DNA of 64,000 nt from Bacteroidota bacterium (GTDB lineage: Bacteria > Bacteroidota > Bacteroidia > Chitinophagales > Chitinophagaceae), in contig JAGWRO010000041.1 in the NCBI GenBank assembly GCA_028876495.1, positions 124,001 through 188,000 of the forward strand, read 5' to 3'. Positions 1-6,839 of the stretch are shown one piece after another; position 1 is the stretch's first letter, and each line of letters opens with the position of its first letter. The translations under genes and the position numbers were made by a program. Below the pieces are notes generated by a model that saw nothing but the letters and a program-made list of their open reading frames with translations, was not told the DNA's origin and searched no databases.

Positions 1-102
1 TACAAATCCATCTTCTTCGAGCAATCTTTCAACCGCCGACGTTTCTGAATAATTCAATTTGCAACCTAATGTGTGCAGTGCAACTGATCTCCCGTTTAAC
101 AT
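1..102 (-). CDS. mtaB: MtaB-type tRNA methylthiotransferase, 5' end only
   Basis: Only the first 34 codons lie in the window; the rest is off the left edge. Reading the minus strand from an ATG at 102 gives MLNGRSVALHTLGCKLNYSE and then a run ending EEDGFV. The HTLGCKLN..ET motif is the start of the N-terminal UPF0004 domain of MiaB/MtaB radical-SAM methylthiotransferases, and its Cys is the first ligand of the auxiliary 4Fe-4S cluster. The K-L-N form fits the MtaB branch, which makes ms2t6A at position 37 of tRNA. The frame stays open upstream of 102, but the family normally begins only a few residues before this motif, so 102 is the likely start. The fragment is short, so MtaB versus MiaB is not certain. 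Confidence 0.8.
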   Translation of the reverse strand, partial: MLNGRSVALHTLGCKLNYSETSAVERLLEEDGFV

Positions 103-180
103 AGCGGCAAAAATAATCAATCCATATTTAAAAGGTTCTATCTGCGTTACATCGGGTGGATTAAATATTTGATAAAAACA

Positions 181-213
181 GAAAGGAAATCCCAAGAATT
201 TGTTTGTTTAATA
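181..213 (+). repeat. Dispersed intergenic repeat, copy 1 (degenerate)
   Basis: It matches the family found at ten other places in the window: an A-rich left part (GAAAGGAAATCCC) followed by AATTTGTTTGTTTAATA. The last bases differ from the usual GTTTACTG. It lies between mtaB and the GH16 gene in the same orientation as all other copies. Confidence 0.5.
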
Positions 214-341
214 AAAAAATCATTTTTCGCTTTTAAAAATTATATTATTTATTCATTAATCCTTAATTTGATTATCTTTTTGTATGCACTTTATTGTAAA
301 AAACTGAAAAATAAAACGTTTTAATATTTAAAAAACTGACT

Positions 342-1514
342 ATGAACAAAATAATATTAGCTTTTTTACCGCTTCTCTTATTTGCAGGATGTACCAAAAA
401 CAAAAGTGCTGATCCGGTAGTAACTGCTGATCCTTTAATAAATATCAAATCTGTAAAACTTAGCAGGAATGGTACTTCTGTAATTACTTTTCCTTTTTAC
501 ATTACCTTAAATAATGCTTCTTCAAAAGAGGTGAAAGTTGATTATAAAACAGTGGATGGCACTGCTAACAGTAATGACTATACGCAGAAATCAGGTACAT
601 TAACCATTCCTGCAAATCAAAAAGCAGCAGAGATCGATATTTCCGTAAAAGGTGATACCCTTCGTGATGTGGATAAAGTGTTTTATTTAGAATTAAGTAA
701 TCCTGTTAACGCCAAATTGAATACAACACAAGCAACTGGTACTATTATTTGTGATGGCACCTATTTACCGGTTAATGATTCAGGATATACAGCTCCTGCA
801 AGCTATCCCGGTCTTTCATTAGTGTGGAGTGATGAATTTAATGGTCCAAATTTAAACCCCAATACCTGGAATTATGAAACAGGCGGAGGCGGCTGGGGAA
901 ATAATGAATTGGAAAATTATACAAACACCACTAAAAATGCATATATCACCGATGGTGGGTACCTTGTAATTGAAGCCAGGAAGGAACTCGATGGTAGTTA
1001 TACATCTGCCCGTTTGCAAACGAAAGGGAATAAAGAATTTACTTATGGCCGAATGGATATAAGAGCCAAACTACCTAAAACAAAAGGCATCTGGCCGGCG
1101 ATATGGATGTTAGGAAGCAACATTTCTACCACACCGTGGCCTGCCTGCGGCGAAATTGATATTATGGAATTACTGGGTCATCAACCTAATACAGTTTATG
1201 GAACTATGCACTGGGGGCAGGCAGGGCAGGGAAGCACGCATATTGGTAATAGCTATGTTTTATCTGATGGTGACTTTTCCCAGAAATTTCATGTGTTTAG
1301 CATTGTATGGGATTCCAGCAAGATTGAATGGTATGTTGATAATGTAAAATATTTTACAGGCAATAAAAGTGATGTGACCGGTAATTATCCATTTGACAAA
1401 TCTTTCTTCTTTCTTTTAAATGTGGCAATAGGCGGCAACTGGCCCGGAGCTCCCGATGCGTCAACAGTTTTTCCGCAGCGCATGATTGTGGATTATGTAA
1501 GAGTGTATCAATAA
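342..1514 (+). CDS. GH16 family endo-beta-glucanase lipoprotein with Calx-beta domain
   Basis: This is a 390-residue lipoprotein. The N-terminus is a lipoprotein signal with lipobox FAGC (Cys17), so it is probably anchored on a membrane facing the periplasm or cell surface. Residues about 30-135 look like a Calx-beta domain (VDYKTVDGTA, then a D-rich segment and FYLELSNP). Residues about 158-390 are a GH16 laminarinase-type domain with WSDEFNG near its start and the catalytic signature GEIDIME at 270-276, in which Glu271 would be the nucleophile and Glu276 the acid/base. GH16 enzymes cleave beta-1,3 or mixed-linkage beta-glucans such as laminarin. No SusC/SusD pair or other carbohydrate enzyme is adjacent, so it is not in a polysaccharide utilisation locus. 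The exact substrate cannot be read from sequence. Confidence 0.9.
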   Translation: MNKIILAFLPLLLFAGCTKNKSADPVVTADPLINIKSVKLSRNGTSVITFPFYITLNNASSKEVKVDYKTVDGTANSNDYTQKSGTLTIPANQKAAEIDISVKGDTLRDVDKVFYLELSNPVNAKLNTTQATGTIICDGTYLPVNDSGYTAPASYPGLSLVWSDEFNGPNLNPNTWNYETGGGGWGNNELENYTNTTKNAYITDGGYLVIEARKELDGSYTSARLQTKGNKEFTYGRMDIRAKLPKTKGIWPAIWMLGSNISTTPWPACGEIDIMELLGHQPNTVYGTMHWGQAGQGSTHIGNSYVLSDGDFSQKFHVFSIVWDSSKIEWYVDNVKYFTGNKSDVTGNYPFDKSFFFLLNVAIGGNWPGAPDASTVFPQRMIVDYVRVYQ

Positions 1515-1548
1515 AGCGGTCGGCATTGAGGTTGCTTGGGGAAAAATG

Positions 1549-1588
1549 GTTTAGAAAGTTTAGAGGAACAGGTTTAGAGCGTTTAGAA
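1549..1588 (+). repeat. Four GTTTAGAR direct repeats, spacing 9/14/9
   Basis: GTTTAGAA or GTTTAGAG begins at 1549, 1558, 1572 and 1581. Two close pairs are offset by 23 bp, about two helical turns. The array lies after the GH16 stop and about 80 bp before the AraC-type regulator. It could be an operator or simply a repetitive spacer. Confidence 0.5.
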
Positions 1589-1665
1589 ATAAAGGTTGGA
1601 ATGGTTGAGTGCCGATACAAAACAATTATTCCGTTTAATTCAATCGTTGATAATCCTTAAATTAA

Positions 1666-2244
1666 ATGAAACTCTTTATAAAAAATATGGTTTGTCCGCG
1701 CTGCATAATGAGTGTGGAGCAGATTTTAAAAGAAAATAAGCTACCCACAAAATATGTGCAACTGGGCGAAGTGGAATTACTAAAAGATGCCTCAAAGCCA
1801 CAACTGCAAAAGCTTTCAGAAGCTCTTGAAAAGGTAGGTTTTGAATTATTAGACGACCAAAGAACGCAATTAATAGAACATGTGAAAAATTTATTAATTC
1901 AAAAAGTGCAGGAAGGAAATATTCCCGAACATTTCAGTATTCAAAAGTTTTTAAAAGGAGAAATATTTAAAGATTATTCTTCGGTGAGCAAATTATTTTC
2001 TGAAGTAGAAGGTATCACAATGGAACAATTTTTTATTCTGCAAAAAATTGAAAAAACAAAGGAATGGCTTACCTACAATGAACTTTCATTAAGTGACATT
2101 GCATTTAATCTCGGCTATAGCAGCACCCAACACCTTTCAAGCCAGTTTAAAAAACTTACGGGGATGACTCCAACGGCTTTCAAATCTTTGGGAGCAAGGC
2201 TCAGAAAAACAATTGATAAAGTAGGAAATAGTCCTAAAAGTTGA
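1666..2244 (+). CDS. AraC-family regulator with HMA-like metal-binding N-terminus
   Basis: This 192-residue protein has two recognisable parts. Residues 1-65 resemble a small heavy-metal-associated domain with a C-x-x-C site, MVCPRC at 8-13. Residues about 138-176 are the AraC/XylS second helix-turn-helix (LSLSDIAFNLGYSSTQHLSS, then F-K-K-L-T-G). A normal AraC DNA-binding region is about 100 residues, which fits the C-terminal half, so the protein looks like a one-component metal-sensing regulator. It sits about 100 bp upstream of the copper ATPase gene on the same strand, so regulation of the copper block is inferred. The CPRC site would bind Cu(I) in this context. The metal, ligand set and direction of control are not shown by the sequence. 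Confidence 0.8.
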   Translation: MKLFIKNMVCPRCIMSVEQILKENKLPTKYVQLGEVELLKDASKPQLQKLSEALEKVGFELLDDQRTQLIEHVKNLLIQKVQEGNIPEHFSIQKFLKGEIFKDYSSVSKLFSEVEGITMEQFFILQKIEKTKEWLTYNELSLSDIAFNLGYSSTQHLSSQFKKLTGMTPTAFKSLGARLRKTIDKVGNSPKS

Positions 2245-2350
2245 TTTACTATACAGGTCTTGTTTTTCAATTATCTGCACATCTTTCACAAGAATCTATA
2301 ACGCTTAAAAAAATAACAGTGCGACCTTTGTGTCTTAAATAGAAAGAAAG

Positions 2351-4612
2351 ATGGAGAATGCTGTTAAAGAAAGTCCTGTAAAAATTGTAACTATTAAAAA
2401 ATCTTTTCCTGTCAGCGGGATGAGTTGCGCATCGTGTGCGAGCAGTGTTGAAAATACATTAAAAGGAGAACCGGGCGTTGTACATGCAGCGGTGAATTAT
2501 GCCAATGGCGAGGCTTCTGTAGAATATGAGCCCGCGATTGCGGATGTACATCATTTTAAACAAGCCGTGCAGGCTTCGGGCTATGATTTGGTGATAGAAG
2601 AAACTGAAAATTCAAAAGAAGAACTGGATAAACAAAAAGAAAACTATTACCATACACTTCGAAATAGAACGATTCTATCCGTAATTTTTTCTGTTCCCAT
2701 CGTTTTGATCGCAATGGTATTTACCAATATTCCTTATGCCGGTTTTATCATGTGGGCCTTGGCTACACCGGTAGTTTTGATTTTTGGCAAACAGTTTTTT
2801 ATCAATGCATGGAAGCAGGCAAAACACGGCTCTGCCAATATGGATACGCTGGTTGCTTTGAGTACCGGAATCGCTTACCTGTTCAGTGTTTTCAATACTT
2901 TGTATCCACAATTCTGGACAAGCAGGGGGCTGGAAGCGCACGTTTATTTCGAGGCGGCAGCCGTGGTGATCAGTTTTATTTTGCTGGGAAAAATGTTGGA
3001 GGAGAAAGCCAAATCAAACACTTCTTCTGCCATAAAAAAACTAATTGGATTGCAGCCAAAAACCGTGGTTATCATTGCTGAAAACGGAACAGAAAAAATT
3101 ATAAAGATTTCGGAAGTTCAGGTAGGCGATCGAGTTTTGGTAAAACCCGGAGATAAAATTGCGGTGGATGGCAAGGTGTTTTCAGGAAATTCTTTTGTGG
3201 ATGAAAGTATGATTTCCGGCGAACCAATTGCTGTGGAGAAAAAGAAAGATGAAAACGTTTTTGCAGGAACGATCAATCAAAAAGGGAGTTTTGTTTTTGA
3301 AGCGACAAAAGTAGGATCTGATACCTTGTTGGCGCACATTATCAAAACTGTACAGGAGGCGCAGGGAAGTAAAGCGCCGGTGCAAAAATTGGTAGATAAG
3401 ATTGCGGGAATATTTGTACCGGTGGTGATGGGAATTGCGATTTTATCTTTTATTGTTTGGATGGTTGCAGGTGGAGACAATGCATTAACTCATGGATTGC
3501 TTGCTATGATTACTGTCCTCGTTATTGCTTGTCCGTGTGCGTTGGGTTTGGCCACTCCAACGGCAATCATGGTGGGTGTTGGTCGCGGCGCGGAAAACGG
3601 TATTTTAATAAAAGATGCGGAAAGCCTGGAGCAGGCAAAAAATATCAATACCATTATTTTAGATAAAACAGGAACGATCACAGAAGGACATCCGCAGGTG
3701 ATAGATATTGTATGGAAAAACGATGCAAATATTCCTGAATTTTCCTCATTATTCTACAGCCTTGAATCTCAATCTGAACATCCATTGGCAGAAGCAGTAT
3801 CGCAATATTTTCAATCTAAAGAAATTGAAAAGACCGAAGCTAAATTATTTGAAAGCATCACCGGCGCTGGTGTTTCGGCAGATTATAAAGATGAGAAATA
3901 TTATGCAGGAAGTCTTAAATTGATCAGTGAAAAACAAATCCTGATTCCCAGAGAACTGAAAAGTAAATCTGATCAATGGTTAGATGAGGCGAACACGGTA
4001 ATTTGGTTTGCCAATGAAAAAAATGCACTGGCGGCGGTCGCGATTGCAGATAAAATAAAAACTTCTTCAAAAGAAGGGATTCAGCAGTTACAAGCAATGG
4101 GAATTGAAGTGTATATGGTTACCGGCGACAATGAAAGAACTGCAGCAGCGGTTTCAAAAAATGTGGGAATTAAAAATTTTAAAGCTGAAACATTGCCTTC
4201 TCAGAAAGCAGATTTTGTAAAAGAATTGCAGCAGCAAGGTAAAAAAGTAGCCATGGTTGGCGATGGAATAAATGATAGTCACGCTCTGGCGCTTGCAGAC
4301 GTAAGCATCGCCATGGGCAAAGGAACTGATATTGCCATGGATGTGGCAAAAATGACGTTGATATCTTCTGATCTGAGTCACATTCCCAAAGCGATTCAAC
4401 TATCTAAGCAAACGGTAAAAGTGATCAGGCAAAATCTTTTCTGGGCGTTTATTTACAACATAATCGGTATTCCGATAGCCGCGGGGATATTATATCCTTT
4501 CACAGGTTTTTTATTAAATCCAATGATAGCCGGAGCCGCTATGGCAATGAGTTCTGTGAGTGTAGTAAGTAACAGCCTGAGGTTGAAATGGATAAAATTA
4601 AAATATGATTAA
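2351..4612 (+). CDS. copA: Cu(I)-exporting P1B-type ATPase (CopA-like)
   Basis: A complete heavy-metal P-type ATPase of 753 residues. One N-terminal HMA domain carries GMSCASC (Cys26, Cys29). The membrane ion-binding motif is CPC at 394-396, the phosphorylation motif DKTGT starts at Asp438, and the hinge motif GDGIND is at 637-642. Eight membrane helices are expected. The CPC motif with an N-terminal CxxC HMA is typical of Cu+/Ag+ exporters (P1B-1), which pump copper from cytoplasm to periplasm using ATP. It follows the AraC-type regulator and precedes a Cus-type efflux system, which would take copper on across the outer membrane. The stop codon lies inside a copy of the dispersed intergenic repeat. 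Confidence 0.95.
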   Translation: MENAVKESPVKIVTIKKSFPVSGMSCASCASSVENTLKGEPGVVHAAVNYANGEASVEYEPAIADVHHFKQAVQASGYDLVIEETENSKEELDKQKENYYHTLRNRTILSVIFSVPIVLIAMVFTNIPYAGFIMWALATPVVLIFGKQFFINAWKQAKHGSANMDTLVALSTGIAYLFSVFNTLYPQFWTSRGLEAHVYFEAAAVVISFILLGKMLEEKAKSNTSSAIKKLIGLQPKTVVIIAENGTEKIIKISEVQVGDRVLVKPGDKIAVDGKVFSGNSFVDESMISGEPIAVEKKKDENVFAGTINQKGSFVFEATKVGSDTLLAHIIKTVQEAQGSKAPVQKLVDKIAGIFVPVVMGIAILSFIVWMVAGGDNALTHGLLAMITVLVIACPCALGLATPTAIMVGVGRGAENGILIKDAESLEQAKNINTIILDKTGTITEGHPQVIDIVWKNDANIPEFSSLFYSLESQSEHPLAEAVSQYFQSKEIEKTEAKLFESITGAGVSADYKDEKYYAGSLKLISEKQILIPRELKSKSDQWLDEANTVIWFANEKNALAAVAIADKIKTSSKEGIQQLQAMGIEVYMVTGDNERTAAAVSKNVGIKNFKAETLPSQKADFVKELQQQGKKVAMVGDGINDSHALALADVSIAMGKGTDIAMDVAKMTLISSDLSHIPKAIQLSKQTVKVIRQNLFWAFIYNIIGIPIAAGILYPFTGFLLNPMIAGAAMAMSSVSVVSNSLRLKWIKLKYD

Positions 4613-4627
4613 TTTGTTGGTTCACTG
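4593..4627 (+). repeat. Dispersed intergenic repeat, copy 2 (overlaps copA stop)
   Basis: An A-rich left part (AAAATTAAAATATG) is followed by TTAATTTGTTGGTTCACTG, one base away from the usual GGTTTACTG end. It overlaps the last codons and stop of copA. Confidence 0.5.
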
Positions 4628-4733
4628 ATGCAGATCATTTTTAATAATTCTAAAAGAGACTAATTTCGCATAAGGCATTTTAAAAAACGTTAATAAAAAA
4701 TAGGTTCTCAAAAGAAATTTATCTTTGTTTTTG

Positions 4734-5120
4734 GTGAAAAAAATAACACTCATATTACTCATTGGCATTTACGCGGTTTCTGTTTCAGGTTACAGTGTAA
4801 AAGTATTTTATTGTTGTGATAACCTTACTTCGGTAAAGATTTCTTTTTCTGAAAATACACATAACCATCCTCTAAAAAGTACCGACAAAAGCCGTTGCTG
4901 TAAAACCAAATACCAATACTTTAAGGTTAAAGACAACCACTTTGCAGCAGATCACGTTAATGCTCCTGCAAAATTTTTTGCAGAGGTTCAGCTTTTTTCA
5001 GAAACTTATCAACCGCTTTTATTTGCTTCTCATAAAGTGAATATTTCTCACCGGTCCAATGCGCCACCTTTGTACAATGGCGTTTCACTCTTTGTGGCTA
5101 ACTGCACTTATTTAATTTAA
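4734..5120 (+). CDS. Exported HYC_CC_PP-type small protein
   Basis: A short exported protein of about 128 residues. The frame opens at TTG 4725, but GTG 4734 gives the cleaner signal sequence VKKITLILLIGIYAVSVSGY, so that start was chosen. After the signal come FYCC, a His/Cys-containing stretch (ENTHNHP, SRCC) and a late APP. This layout matches a Bacteroidota family named for its HYC, CC and PP motifs, whose function is not known. Cys and His residues together with its place between a copper ATPase and a Cus-type pump suggest metal binding in the periplasm, which is inference. A TATCTTTG box at 4720-4727 ends only 6 bases before the GTG, so the mRNA could be leaderless. Confidence 0.65.
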   Translation: MKKITLILLIGIYAVSVSGYSVKVFYCCDNLTSVKISFSENTHNHPLKSTDKSRCCKTKYQYFKVKDNHFAADHVNAPAKFFAEVQLFSETYQPLLFASHKVNISHRSNAPPLYNGVSLFVANCTYLI

Positions 5121-5287
5121 TACATCTTTCTCTAACGGCTTTTCACCGCCGGTTTTGGTATTTCCTGATGCCATCCATTTTAAATTTTTTATTGGAATAT
5201 CAAATAGTCTATTGACAACAATAGTGTTAATTCTATTTGACAGCGCCGGTAATCAAGATAAATTGTTAATACTAAAAATCATTTATA

Positions 5288-5551
5288 ATGAAAAGAATAA
5301 TTTTTATAGCACTTATCGCTATCAGCACTTCATTTGTTTTTTCATCTTGTACTAACTCATCTTCAAACAACGAAGTCTCTAGAACTTCAACAGATTCAAC
5401 CATGAAATACACGTGCACTATGCACCAGGAAGTTTTAAGCGACCACCCGGGCGAATGCCCGAAATGCGGAATGACGCTGGTAAAACAAAAGTTAACCGCA
5501 AGCCAGAAAAAAATGTTGGAGGATGGAAATTATGTAAAGCCTAAAGATTAG
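5288..5551 (+). CDS. Lipoprotein with heavy-metal-binding (HMBD) domain
   Basis: An 87-residue lipoprotein with lipobox FSSC (Cys21) followed by a Ser/Asn-rich linker. Residues about 40-66 form a heavy-metal-binding domain: YTCTMHQEV, then HPGECPKCGMTLV. The Cys-x-Met-His start and Cys-Pro-x-Cys-Gly-Met end are typical of the short YHS-related domain found at the N-terminus of CusB-type adaptors. The gene ends 3 bp before the pump gene, so the two are probably co-transcribed. It probably binds Cu(I) in the periplasm and may hand it to the adaptor or pump. The same domain occurs again in both adaptors downstream. Confidence 0.85.
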   Translation: MKRIIFIALIAISTSFVFSSCTNSSSNNEVSRTSTDSTMKYTCTMHQEVLSDHPGECPKCGMTLVKQKLTASQKKMLEDGNYVKPKD

Positions 5552-5554
5552 ATC

Positions 5555-6838
5555 ATGGTTCAAAAAATAATAGCGCTTTCATTGCGCAACCGTTACATCG
5601 TACTCGCAATTGCGTTGGGACTTTTTGCATGGGGCATTTATGCAATTCAGAAAAATCCAATTGATGCCATTCCCGATTTGTCGGAAAACCAGGTAATTGT
5701 TTTTACGGAATGGACCGGCCAAAGTCCGCAGATCATGGAAGACCAGGTAACGTATCCGTTAGTATCGAACCTGCAAGGTATTCCAGAAGTGAAAAACATA
5801 AGAGGGACATCCATGTTTGGGATGAGTTTTGTATATGTAATCTTTAATGATAATGTAGATACCTATTGGGCCCGAACCCGTGTACTGGAAAGATTAAATT
5901 ATGCTCAGCGATTGCTTCCGGCCGGCGTTACGCCAGCCTTAGGTCCTGATGCTACAGGTGTAGGGCAGGTACTTTGGTACACATTAGATGCAAAAAACTT
6001 AGACCTCGGAGAACAGCGTACACTACAGGATTGGTACATAAAATTTGCTTTGCAAACCGTACCGGGAGTTGCGGAAATCGCTTCCTTCGGTGGTTTTGAA
6101 AAACAATATCAAATTGTGATTGACCCGTTGAAGCTACAGTATTACAACATCTCTTTGATGGATGTAATGAACAAAGTAAAAGCCAACAATAATGATGTGG
6201 GCGGGCGAAAATTTGAAATGAGTAATATGTCATACATCATTCGGGGCTTGGGTTACATAAAGAACAAGGAAGATATCGAAAATATTGGAATTGCCAACAA
6301 TAACGGCATACCGGTACGAGTGAAAGATATTGGAACGGTGCAGTTGGGAGGCGAAGAACGCCTCGGAATATTTGATGAAAATGGCAACGGCGAAGTGGTT
6401 GGAGGTATTGTGGTAATGCGTTATGGTGAGAATGCCGACAAAGTGATAAAGGCCGTAAAAGCCAAAATGAAAATTGTTGAAAAAGGTTTGCCTGCTGGTG
6501 TTCATTTTAAAATTGCCTACGACAGAAGCACTTTAATTGAAGCGGCGATTAAAAACATCAAAGGAAAATTGATTGAAGAAATGATAGCGGTGTCGCTAAT
6601 CGTTTTGCTTTTCCTTTTTCACTGGCGAAGTGCTTTAAACATCATCATTCAAATACCGATTACGGTTGCTATCAGTTTTATTTTATTGAATGCCTTTGGC
6701 CTTTCTTCCAATATCATGTCTTTAACAGGGATTGCACTGGCAATAGGGGTTATCGTCGATAACGGAATTATCATGTCAGAAAACGCGTATCATAATTTAT
6801 CACAATGGCAAAATGATCCTGCTAATAAACTGAAATAA
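5555..6838 (+). CDS. cusA: CusA-type RND metal efflux pump, N-terminal part (split gene)
   Basis: This is the first 427 residues of a heavy-metal RND transporter. It has the N-terminal helix (residues about 13-29), a periplasmic porter region (TEWTGQSPQIMEDQVTYPL and onward), and helices 2-4 ending with GVIVDNGIIMSENAY. The Asp in that helix is conserved in proton-coupled RND pumps. The frame stops at TAA 6836-6838 in the cytoplasmic loop after TM4, and the next ORF continues with the rest of the protein one base later. Together they total about 1073 residues, a normal CusA/CzcA length, so nothing appears to be missing. A one-base change or sequencing error could explain the break, and so could a true two-piece pump. 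Cu/Ag specificity is inferred from the neighbours. Confidence 0.9.
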   Translation: MVQKIIALSLRNRYIVLAIALGLFAWGIYAIQKNPIDAIPDLSENQVIVFTEWTGQSPQIMEDQVTYPLVSNLQGIPEVKNIRGTSMFGMSFVYVIFNDNVDTYWARTRVLERLNYAQRLLPAGVTPALGPDATGVGQVLWYTLDAKNLDLGEQRTLQDWYIKFALQTVPGVAEIASFGGFEKQYQIVIDPLKLQYYNISLMDVMNKVKANNNDVGGRKFEMSNMSYIIRGLGYIKNKEDIENIGIANNNGIPVRVKDIGTVQLGGEERLGIFDENGNGEVVGGIVVMRYGENADKVIKAVKAKMKIVEKGLPAGVHFKIAYDRSTLIEAAIKNIKGKLIEEMIAVSLIVLLFLFHWRSALNIIIQIPITVAISFILLNAFGLSSNIMSLTGIALAIGVIVDNGIIMSENAYHNLSQWQNDPANKLK

Positions 6839-6839
6839 A

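Noticed and set aside
102-205. Open frame upstream of the mtaB start, which could extend the protein
   Set aside because: MtaB proteins begin close to the HTLGCK motif, and the upstream residues show no family resemblance.
1354-1620. Minus-strand ORF of 88 codons at the end of the GH16 gene
   Set aside because: It overlaps the conserved GH16 domain antisense and its product has no domain-like features.
2217-2256. Possible twelfth copy of the dispersed repeat (GGAAATAGTCC then GATTTACTATAC)
   Set aside because: Only the ends resemble the consensus and the spacing is wrong, so it was not counted.
5155-5355. Plus-strand ORF of 66 codons before the HMBD lipoprotein
   Set aside because: It overlaps the signal peptide of the lipoprotein gene in another frame and has no recognisable product.
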